From NCBI GenBank assembly GCA_947074205.1, contig CAMTOQ010000025.1, positions 1-44,348 of the forward strand: 44,348 nt of DNA, written 5' to 3'. Numbering within the stretch: position 1 is the stretch's first letter; each line of letters begins with the position of its first letter. Shown here piece after piece: positions 18,090 through 24,946 of the stretch. The position numbers and the translations under genes were made by a program. The stretch comes from an uncultured Bacteroides sp. (lineage in GTDB: Bacteria > Bacteroidota > Bacteroidia > Bacteroidales > Bacteroidaceae). A model generated the notes under the pieces. It was not told the DNA's origin. It was given only the letters and a program-made list of their open reading frames with translations, and ran no database searches.

Positions 18090-18124
18090 AGCTTATCTTT
18101 GTGTAAAACAAAACACGATAAGCT
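18090..18124 (+). promoter_or_regulatory. Inverted repeat covering the -7 box of the LytTR gene
   Basis: AGCTTATC (18090-18097) and GATAAGCT (18117-18124) are perfect inverted copies, with inner GTGT/ACAC also able to pair. The left arm overlaps the -7 box TATCTTTG (18094-18101) and the right arm touches ATG 18125. This suggests an operator, or an mRNA hairpin at the start codon. Confidence 0.5.
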
Positions 18125-18943
18125 ATGAATAGAATACAGAAGAAACTAAAAGAGCCTTTTGAATATCATGTCAGGAAGAGTCAGGCCGTCCTGATATCCT
18201 GTTTGATTGTATTTCTCATCCTGTACATTTTCCGGCCATTCGGTTTATACAATATTACTTCGGACTCTAAAGCATTATTGTATATCAGTGGCTTCGTAGT
18301 GGCTTCCGGCCTGATGACAACTATTCATGTGTACCTTTTGCCCCGATTGTTCCCCCGTTTCTTTTATCCCGAGGAATTGACTGTAGGGCGACAGATTCTA
18401 TCCAACTGCATTTTACTCTCTCTTATCGTTGTAGGGGTATTTATCTGCGGCATCATCGAAGGTATGTGGGGATTCAACCTAATGGTTTTCTTTTTTGTGT
18501 TTATCCGCGTGATACTGGTGGCGATATTTCCTATCATCGCTATCACTTTCCTCAATCAGAACAAGAATCTTAGGGCACATATTGCAGATGCCGATCATAT
18601 CAATGAGGCTATCAGTGCAAAACAAGCCGAGGGGCCGGAGTTTAAAATAGAAGATTTTACGATCGATCCCGATCAGCTTCTCTTCATCGCATCCGAAGGC
18701 AACTATGTCACCGTGAAATATCTGGATAACGATGTTGTGAAGCAAAACACGATTCGCACCACACTAAAAACTATTCCTCAACACGACTCCATCATCAGAT
18801 GTCACCGGGCCTATATCGTCAATCTAGACAAGGTGATTCATGTCACGGGCAATTCGCAAGGCTATCGGCTCAAACTAGAGGGAATCAAGGAAGAAATCCC
18901 AGTTTCGAGAGCCTATACTAGTGTGGTAAAAAGCAGATTTTAG
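18125..18943 (+). CDS. Membrane-anchored LytTR-family transcriptional regulator
   Basis: A 272-residue protein. The N-terminal half has about four hydrophobic segments (AVLISCLIVFLILYIF; YISGFVVASGLMTT; ILSNCILLSLIVVGVFICGI; MVFFFVFIRVILVAIFPIIA). A short linker leads to a C-terminal LytTR DNA-binding domain (about 172-272) with FIASEGNYVTVKYL, IRTTLKTIP and IIRCHRAYIVNLDKV. There is no response-regulator receiver domain, so it is a one-component membrane regulator instead of half of a kinase pair. Its start region carries an inverted repeat at the promoter, consistent with autoregulation. The next genes, a TonB-dependent receptor and a small secreted protein, are the likely targets. The signal it senses is unknown. 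Confidence 0.88.
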   Translation: MNRIQKKLKEPFEYHVRKSQAVLISCLIVFLILYIFRPFGLYNITSDSKALLYISGFVVASGLMTTIHVYLLPRLFPRFFYPEELTVGRQILSNCILLSLIVVGVFICGIIEGMWGFNLMVFFFVFIRVILVAIFPIIAITFLNQNKNLRAHIADADHINEAISAKQAEGPEFKIEDFTIDPDQLLFIASEGNYVTVKYLDNDVVKQNTIRTTLKTIPQHDSIIRCHRAYIVNLDKVIHVTGNSQGYRLKLEGIKEEIPVSRAYTSVVKSRF

Positions 18944-19048
18944 CTTGTCATTCGTCACACCAACCTAGTCAGTTATCCCATGGATAGGCTGTTTATCACA
19001 TATTAGGCCCATCTGTCCCTATTATTTTTTTCCCTCAAAAAGTCACAT

Positions 19049-19056
19049 CATATTTG
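19049..19056 (+). promoter_or_regulatory. Possible -7 element for the TonB-dependent receptor
   Basis: CATATTTG, one mismatch from TAnnTTTG, lies 24 bp before ATG 19080; no -33 element. If real, the receptor can be transcribed separately from the LytTR gene. Confidence 0.3.
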
Positions 19057-19079
19057 TCTCAGCAAAAACTAGAGCAATT

Positions 19080-21071
19080 ATGAAACGATTACTTCTAACC
19101 CTACTTCATCTCTCTCTACTCCTAGCGGTACATGCACAGCAGGTACTACTTGTAGGACGTGTGATGGATACGGATAAGCAACCTATATCTTATGCAAGCG
19201 TGTTCGCCAAGCAAGACTTTACACTGACCGATGAGAATGGAGTATTCAGATTGATGCTGACTGCAAATGACGAAAAGATAGAACTGAACTGCACGATGCT
19301 AGGCTATGAAGCTTTCATCAAAGAGGTCGTTCCTTGCGATTCCATCTATTTGGAGATTGTATTGCTAGACAAGACAATTAGTATGTCAGAAATAGTAGTA
19401 ACGGCGCCTGTGCACAAGATACGCGGTAGCGGTTCGTGGAGCAATCTTTCACCAGTAGATATAGCCACATCGGGAGGTGCGTCGGGAGATATCTATCGCG
19501 CATTGCAAAGTACTCCGGGCGTACAGAGTCAACCCGAAAGTGGAAAACTGCTGGTTAGGGGTGGCGATAGTCGCGAAACCCAAACCTTCATTGATGATAT
19601 GCATCTACCGGTGGCCTATACCACCAACTCAAGCAATGCACCATCACGCGGCCGCTTCTCTCCCTTTATATTTGATGGCATCAATTTCTCTACCGGTGGC
19701 TATTCTGCCGAATATTCAGACGCACTATCATCTGTGCTTCCTCTCTATACCAAAGACGAAAGTCGCATTGCCAAGATCGGTATCAATCCTTCTACCATAG
19801 GTATGGCAGGTGGCGGAACAGCTGTTTTCAAGAATGGTTCAGCATCTTTCAATGGCGATTACATGAACTTAAGTCCCTACTTCAAAGTAGCTACACCCAA
19901 CGATGAGTTGATAAAATATCCAGAAAGTTTCTCGGGAGTATCGCAATTGCGCATTAACCCCAATGACAGAACTCTATTTAAAGTGTTCGCAGCCTATGAT
20001 CTGACCCGTTTCGAGCAACAGCTATTCGCCTTACGCGAAAACAATGTTTATCTCAACTCTACCTTCAGACATGTTACAGCAAACGATTACAACCTCTTTG
20101 CAGGCGTGGCCTATGGCGGTCTTTGGGATGAGCTCAGCACAATGAGCAGCAGTTCGTCGGAGTGGCATCTCAAAGCCAAGGTATCAAAACGTTTCTCTAG
20201 ACTTATCAATGTTATGCTAGGGGCTGAAAGCTATTTCAGAAACTATGACGTAAGTATGGAAGAGCTAAACCATCATGTATCTCCCACTCTTCATTCGGTG
20301 TTTCTCATCTCATCATTATCGCCAATCATAGGTCTCAATCTAGATATATCGGCCAGACTTGATAATAAAATCTTCTCTCCACGTATTGCTGCATCCTATT
20401 CTTTCGCGAACTGGAATGTCTCATTGGCTGCGGGACAGTATGTGCAACAGCCCGAATATAGATACCTGTTAAGCAATTCATTGCTAGACTTTGAAAGGAG
20501 CGAACAGGCCGTAGCTGGAGTAAGATATGCCACTAATGGGCGAATGCTCCGCTTCGAGGGCTATTGGAAAATTTACAGGAAACTGGTTCATCTTAACAGC
20601 AATAATGGATATGGCATAAGCAAAGGTCTGGATCTCTATTTCTCGGACGAGAAGTCCATTCCAAATATAGAGTACAGACTGGGCTATTCGTTGAACTATT
20701 CAGATCGGTTATATGGCAATCTCAAAGAAGCCTCAATGCCTTATTACTTGTCACGCCACAATATATCGGCAGTAGTGAAGTACAATTGCCGTACACTTCG
20801 AACCATATTCAGCTCTACATACACCTATGCTAGTGGTAGACCTCTTGCCGAGGGATTCACCAAACCCTATCACGGATGGGATCTAGGCGCAACGATACTT
20901 GCCACACCAAGATTGATCATCAACTGTTCATTGAGCAATGTACTAGGCATCAAGCATCAGTACAGCAATGAGTCGGGCATGGCTATCAATCCCTCCTACG
21001 ACCGCTTTGCCTATGTAGGATTCTTTATCTCACTTTTCGGAAAAACAGCTTATGACGTTTCTAATTTCTAA
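19080..21071 (+). CDS. TonB-dependent receptor with carboxypeptidase-regulatory-like domain
   Basis: A 663-residue outer-membrane receptor. The signal peptide (about 1-20, ending AVHAQQ) precedes a carboxypeptidase-regulatory-like domain (about 22-95, VLLVGRVMDTDKQPISYASV). The TonB-linked segment SEIVVTAPVHKI and a plug follow (DIYRALQSTPGVQSQPE, LLVRGGDSRETQTFIDDMHL, FSTGGYSAEYSDALSSVLPL). A beta-barrel then runs to the C-terminus. It is much shorter than SusC proteins and has no SusD beside it, so it probably takes up a small ligand such as a metal complex, cofactor or peptide. It follows the LytTR gene and is 18 bp from the next gene. Ligand unknown. Confidence 0.87.
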   Translation: MKRLLLTLLHLSLLLAVHAQQVLLVGRVMDTDKQPISYASVFAKQDFTLTDENGVFRLMLTANDEKIELNCTMLGYEAFIKEVVPCDSIYLEIVLLDKTISMSEIVVTAPVHKIRGSGSWSNLSPVDIATSGGASGDIYRALQSTPGVQSQPESGKLLVRGGDSRETQTFIDDMHLPVAYTTNSSNAPSRGRFSPFIFDGINFSTGGYSAEYSDALSSVLPLYTKDESRIAKIGINPSTIGMAGGGTAVFKNGSASFNGDYMNLSPYFKVATPNDELIKYPESFSGVSQLRINPNDRTLFKVFAAYDLTRFEQQLFALRENNVYLNSTFRHVTANDYNLFAGVAYGGLWDELSTMSSSSSEWHLKAKVSKRFSRLINVMLGAESYFRNYDVSMEELNHHVSPTLHSVFLISSLSPIIGLNLDISARLDNKIFSPRIAASYSFANWNVSLAAGQYVQQPEYRYLLSNSLLDFERSEQAVAGVRYATNGRMLRFEGYWKIYRKLVHLNSNNGYGISKGLDLYFSDEKSIPNIEYRLGYSLNYSDRLYGNLKEASMPYYLSRHNISAVVKYNCRTLRTIFSSTYTYASGRPLAEGFTKPYHGWDLGATILATPRLIINCSLSNVLGIKHQYSNESGMAINPSYDRFAYVGFFISLFGKTAYDVSNF

Positions 21072-21089
21072 CCAATAAAAAAAAACAGT

Positions 21090-21689
21090 ATGAAAACAAT
21101 TATCACTTTCGCATTCTCACTAATCATCATGTTGAATGCCAGCGCAAAATCACTAGACGAAATTGCAACTAAAATCAACGCTCAACCTTCCATCCCTCAG
21201 TTGATGGAAATCAGAGCCAACTTGGAACAACTGTGCACCTCGGGCGATGCCAACTGGCTGACCCACTACTACATGGTTTATGCCGACTTGTGCCTATTCT
21301 TCAGCAGCAATGAAGAGAAGACTAAGCTCAACTACCTAGACGATGCAAAGGCACATCTTGCTAAAATTGCAGATGGCGACCCATCCGAAGTAGAAGCGTT
21401 GCGCGGCTATTGGTACATGGCCCTAGTCACTACCAATCAAGCTGAGAATGGTCCCAAATACTCACCAATAGTGATTGGCTGCTATCAGAAAGCGCTAAAG
21501 ATCAACCCTGAGAATCCACGTGCTATCTTGCTCAATGCCATATTCATGAGCAATATGCAAAAGTCGTTCGGCGGTGTCTACAAGGAGTTCAATGATGATA
21601 TGAAACGTGCTTACGAACTTCTTCAAGCATCAGCCACAGCACTTCCCAATCCTCAATGGGGAATGGAGTTCTTCGGAAATCAACAATAA
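21090..21689 (+). CDS. Secreted protein with TPR-like repeats, unknown function
   Basis: A 199-residue protein with a signal peptide (MKTIITFAFSLIIMLNASAK). The mature part is alpha-helical: LMEIRANLEQLCTSG near the start, then IVIGCYQKALKINPENPRAI, which resembles a tetratricopeptide repeat and supports a helical-repeat scaffold. It should lie in the periplasm, or be attached near the receptor encoded 18 bp upstream, with which it almost certainly forms an operon. It ends in a hairpin 10 bp after the stop. The family is not recognised; a role as accessory protein to the receptor is inference from position only. Confidence 0.75.
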   Translation: MKTIITFAFSLIIMLNASAKSLDEIATKINAQPSIPQLMEIRANLEQLCTSGDANWLTHYYMVYADLCLFFSSNEEKTKLNYLDDAKAHLAKIADGDPSEVEALRGYWYMALVTTNQAENGPKYSPIVIGCYQKALKINPENPRAILLNAIFMSNMQKSFGGVYKEFNDDMKRAYELLQASATALPNPQWGMEFFGNQQ

Positions 21690-21698
21690 AGCCATTCG

Positions 21699-21733
21699 GA
21701 TAGGGAGAAATCTAAAAGATTCTTCTCCCTATC
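21699..21733 (+). terminator. Hairpin after the receptor operon
   Basis: GATAGGGAGAA (21699-21709) pairs perfectly with TTCTCCCTATC (21723-21733). No U-tract follows. It separates the receptor operon from the next control region. Confidence 0.55.
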
Positions 21734-21734
21734 T

Positions 21735-21802
21735 GACTATCTTCTGATAAAAAGCTCTAATTTTGTAATACAGATAGTTAACCTTTTTATCAGCTGATAG
21801 TC
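21735..21802 (+). promoter_or_regulatory. 20-nt inverted arms flanking the promoter of the beta-glucan sensor
   Basis: The left arm (21735-21754) reads GACTATC-TT-CTGATAAAAAG and the right arm (21783-21802) CTTTTTATCAG-CT-GATAGTC. They are inverted copies with only the two central bases differing. The 28 bp between them contain the -7 box TAATTTTG (21758-21765). The right arm ends two bases before ATG 21805. It could be an autoregulatory operator or, less likely given its size, an invertible segment. Confidence 0.6.
21758..21765 (+). promoter_or_regulatory. -7 element of the sensor gene promoter
   Basis: TAATTTTG matches TAnnTTTG and no TTTG lies at -33, which suits an activated or weak promoter. 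The predicted start near 21772 gives a leader of about 33 nt. Confidence 0.5.
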
Positions 21803-21804
21803 CT

Positions 21805-24681
21805 ATGAATAAATTCCTCGCATTTATTCTCTTCATACTATTGCCTTTCCATCTGCTCCATGCAGAATGGAATAGCTATATCATCAACTTCGATCGCAAA
21901 CTGTTTGGCAAGGGCACACAGACTTGGCAGGTAGTGCCCTACGATGCCACTTGGACCTTCTTTGCCAACCGCAGCGGACTGCTTCAATATAACGGTAATG
22001 TATGGAAAAAGTATGCCTTGCACAACGATAGCGATGTGCGCTCGGTGTACTACTCCTCGCACAGCAACCGAGTCTATGTGGGAGGTATCAACGAGTTTGG
22101 CTACTTCGAGCCCAACTCTTCGGGAAAAATGAACTACCACTGCATGTCGGACAGCATTCCTTTTATAGATCGCTACTTTGGCAACGTGTGGGGCATCCAC
22201 GAGATTGATAATATCCTCTATTTTCAAGGCGATGGCTATGTGGTGAAATACCTCAATGGCATCTATACTTTTCTGCCTACAGAGTGCAAGATAGACTACT
22301 CTAACGTGGTTAACGGCACTCTCTATTTGGGCACCGACGAAGGGGTAAAGGTATTGGTAGGCAACACGTTCTTTCCACTATTTGGAGCAGATATGCTGGC
22401 CAATAGACGCATCAAGGGTATCTTGCCATATCAAGGGGGAATACTTATCGCTACCGCCTACGATGGGCTCTTCTTCTACCAAAATCAAACAGTGACTCCT
22501 TATATCACCGGGGCTGAAGACTTCCTACGGCAGTATGAGGTATTCTGTATGGATATTTTCGAAGACCATATTGCACTAGGCACTATTCACAAAGGTGTGG
22601 TTCTCTTTGATAGCGCCACGCAAAACCTTCGTTATATCAATGAGTATAGCGGACTGCAAAACAATACAGTCTTGTCACTATCGTTCGATGCAATGGGGAA
22701 CCTCTGGGCAGGGCTAGATAGTGGTATATCGTATGTGTGCCTCAGCTCTGCTTTTAGCAATCTATATACCTATCCCTACTCGTATGGCAAAGGATACGCA
22801 GCGGCTGTAGAAGGCGATCGCCTCTACCTCGGTACTAATCGCGGTCTGTTCTACACTCCCTATCCGGTGAAGATGGATGGCAATCTGCCTCAGATTCACT
22901 CACTACCTAGCTCTAGCGGACAAGTATGGGGGTTGGAGAAGATAGGCGATGAGCTCTTCTGCCTACATGATAGAGGAGTATTCAAAATCACAGAGACAGG
23001 GATGCACCGCATCGGCGATATTGGTGGGGCGTGGCAATGCCAACAGGTGATGGGACAAGAAGATAAGCTATTTGTGGGAAGCTACAACGGCATCTATCTA
23101 CTACAAAAGAAAGAACAGAACTGGGAGGTTGTCTGCAAGATAGAGGGTTTCTACGACTCTACTCAATACTTTGAACAGGAAGAAGCAAACATCCTTTGGG
23201 TGGTTGTGGGCAATTCTGTATCCCGATTAAAGCTAAACGCAGAGCTGACACACGTTACAGCTATCGAACAATATGGGCCTGACAAAGGACTACCCAGGAC
23301 GGGGGCCGTTAAACTAGCCCGTGTCAATGGTCGTATCTGTTTCACATCTTTGAAAGGGATGTACGAGTACAATCCTACTAGCAACTGCATTGAAAACAGC
23401 AATGGGTTGGACAATCTGCTTAACGGGGCTACTCAATACACGCGCCTCATCACTAACCGTAACCGACTTATCAGCCTCAGCCCACACGAGATTTGTGTAT
23501 CGAGCACCACCATCTATAAAAGAGGCTCTAACACCAAGATCAATCGCATTCACCAATCGTTGATAGAGCTTGTGGAGGGCTACGAAACTATTATCCCCCT
23601 ATCCGATTCTACTTTAATTATTCCCTACGAAGATGGTTTTGCCTTATTTACTATACCTGATGAGCGTTCGCGCAATGAGTTCGACCATAATGTGTTTATT
23701 CAGAACATGTACCTCACTCAGCCCAAAGACTCGCTCATCTACAGCGCCAACTATTTGGAGAAGAAATACACCCCAACTCTGGCCTATCAACACAACTCTA
23801 TTCGTATGGAGTATGGCCAATCGCTCTATCGCATTGGCGATGATATACGTTTCCAGTACAGCCTCAACAACAGCGGTTGGTCCGATCTTACATCGGTCAA
23901 CACCAAAGAGTACAGCAATCTGGCCGAGGGCAACTATACCTTTACAGTTAAAGTGATCTATCCCGACGGCACAACTTCGCAAGACAGCCTTAGCTTTGTC
24001 ATACTTCCACCTTGGTTTCGCAGTTGGTGGGTCTACACATGTTATGTCCTTTTGAGCTGCATTGCCATCTGGCTACTCTATCGTTGGGAAGAGAAGCGTA
24101 TACTTCGCAAAAAACGACAGATAGAGGTGCAGAAAAATAAGGAGCTGCACAAGATAGAACAGGAGTTCGAAGCCGAGAAAGCGAAGCAGGAGCAGCAGAT
24201 CATAGAGCTGGAAAAAGATAAGCTAGAGTATGATTTGAAGCACAAAAGCCAAGAGATGGCCAACCTGATGATTAACTTCCTACGCAAAAATGAGATGCTG
24301 ACAGAGATTAAGTCGGAGATTCTAAAGGTAGCCTCGGGATTAAAAGGCGAAGGTGGACGCGAAGGCAAACAGCAACTGATGGTGCTCAACAATAAGATTG
24401 ACTCGAACATACAAAACGATGAGGTGCTGAAACGCATCGAGGAAGAGTTCGACTTGATACACAACAACTTTATGAAGCACCTAGGCGATAGACATCCCAA
24501 TCTTTCGCCCAACGAACGCATCATGTGTGCCTATCTCAAGATGAATCTCTCAACTAAAGAGATTGCCCCACTGCTCAATATCTCGGTGCGCGGGGTGGAG
24601 ACGCTACGCTATCGTTTACGCAAAAAACTGGGACTATCCAGAGAGGATAGTTTAACCGACTATCTAGCACAACAGCTTTAA
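21805..24681 (+). CDS. Membrane-spanning propeller/Y_Y_Y sensor fused to a LuxR-type DNA-binding domain (PUL regulator)
   Basis: A 958-residue one-component regulator. A signal peptide (1-20, ending HLLHAEW) precedes about 640 residues of two-component-regulator-type propeller repeats (DVRSVYYSSHSNRVYVGGIN; NTVLSLSFDAMGNLWAGLDS). A Y_Y_Y-like sandwich follows (about 660-735, FQYSLNNSGWSDL, LAEGNYTFTVKV). One membrane helix (about 740-762) and a cytoplasmic coiled coil (about 765-830) come next. The C-terminus is a LuxR/GerE-type helix-turn-helix (about 895-958: NLSPNERIMCAYLKMNLSTK, then KEIAPLLNISVRGVETLRYR). Hybrid two-component sensors share the periplasmic part, but here there is no histidine-kinase H-box, ATPase or receiver domain. 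Like SusR, it would sense oligosaccharide in the periplasm and activate DNA directly. It precedes the SusC/SusD/GH16/GH3 operon it probably controls. Confidence 0.88.
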   Translation: MNKFLAFILFILLPFHLLHAEWNSYIINFDRKLFGKGTQTWQVVPYDATWTFFANRSGLLQYNGNVWKKYALHNDSDVRSVYYSSHSNRVYVGGINEFGYFEPNSSGKMNYHCMSDSIPFIDRYFGNVWGIHEIDNILYFQGDGYVVKYLNGIYTFLPTECKIDYSNVVNGTLYLGTDEGVKVLVGNTFFPLFGADMLANRRIKGILPYQGGILIATAYDGLFFYQNQTVTPYITGAEDFLRQYEVFCMDIFEDHIALGTIHKGVVLFDSATQNLRYINEYSGLQNNTVLSLSFDAMGNLWAGLDSGISYVCLSSAFSNLYTYPYSYGKGYAAAVEGDRLYLGTNRGLFYTPYPVKMDGNLPQIHSLPSSSGQVWGLEKIGDELFCLHDRGVFKITETGMHRIGDIGGAWQCQQVMGQEDKLFVGSYNGIYLLQKKEQNWEVVCKIEGFYDSTQYFEQEEANILWVVVGNSVSRLKLNAELTHVTAIEQYGPDKGLPRTGAVKLARVNGRICFTSLKGMYEYNPTSNCIENSNGLDNLLNGATQYTRLITNRNRLISLSPHEICVSSTTIYKRGSNTKINRIHQSLIELVEGYETIIPLSDSTLIIPYEDGFALFTIPDERSRNEFDHNVFIQNMYLTQPKDSLIYSANYLEKKYTPTLAYQHNSIRMEYGQSLYRIGDDIRFQYSLNNSGWSDLTSVNTKEYSNLAEGNYTFTVKVIYPDGTTSQDSLSFVILPPWFRSWWVYTCYVLLSCIAIWLLYRWEEKRILRKKRQIEVQKNKELHKIEQEFEAEKAKQEQQIIELEKDKLEYDLKHKSQEMANLMINFLRKNEMLTEIKSEILKVASGLKGEGGREGKQQLMVLNNKIDSNIQNDEVLKRIEEEFDLIHNNFMKHLGDRHPNLSPNERIMCAYLKMNLSTKEIAPLLNISVRGVETLRYRLRKKLGLSREDSLTDYLAQQL

Positions 24682-24716
24682 TCACTTATTCACATACTAT
24701 CACACTCTTACAATAT

Positions 24717-24750
24717 CACCACCCATAGAGAAGCTATTCTTTGGGTGGTG
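24717..24750 (+). terminator. Terminator-like hairpin after the sensor gene
   Basis: CACCACCCA (24717-24725) pairs with TGGGTGGTG (24742-24750), and inner AGA/TCT can extend the stem. Only a short T-rich stretch follows. Confidence 0.65.
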
Positions 24751-24757
24751 TGTCGCT

Positions 24758-24842
24758 TTGACGTGTTTTATAATCACTCATTTTCTGATAGTTAACTCAA
24801 ATTGACGTAGTGTTGACGAATTAAAAAAACGTGCTTGACGTA
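24758..24842 (+). promoter_or_regulatory. Array of four TTGACG sites upstream of the beta-glucan SusC promoter
   Basis: TTGACG occurs on the + strand at 24758, 24802, 24813 and 24835. The intervals are 44, 11 and 22 bp, all multiples of 11, so the sites lie close to the same face of the helix. The last begins about 50 bp before the -7 box. A separate motif, CTGATAGTTAAC, lies at 24785-24796 and nearly repeats one (CAGATAGTTAAC, 21771-21782) in the sensor gene's control region. These are candidate binding sites for the LuxR-type regulator encoded just upstream. Confidence 0.5.
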
Positions 24843-24884
24843 ATTTGGAATTATACTTTTCTTCACATTATCCCTCCCTCACTC

Positions 24885-24892
24885 TATATTTG
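24885..24892 (+). promoter_or_regulatory. -7 element of the beta-glucan SusC promoter
   Basis: TATATTTG matches TAnnTTTG with no TTTG at -33, as expected for an activator-dependent promoter. Predicted start near 24899, about 48 nt before ATG 24947. Confidence 0.6.
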
Positions 24893-24946
24893 TATCACCT
24901 TTGAAACGCAATTATTTGCAACGTTAATCTTAAATAAACAAAATGT

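Noticed and set aside
21699..21733. Invertible-promoter end repeat
   Set aside because: This hairpin lies upstream of the promoter region and has no distant partner; it is better explained as the terminator of the receptor operon.
24078..24524. 148-residue minus-strand frame opposite the coiled coil of the sensor
   Set aside because: Ser/Cys/Phe-rich sequence is the complement of a Glu/Lys coiled coil.
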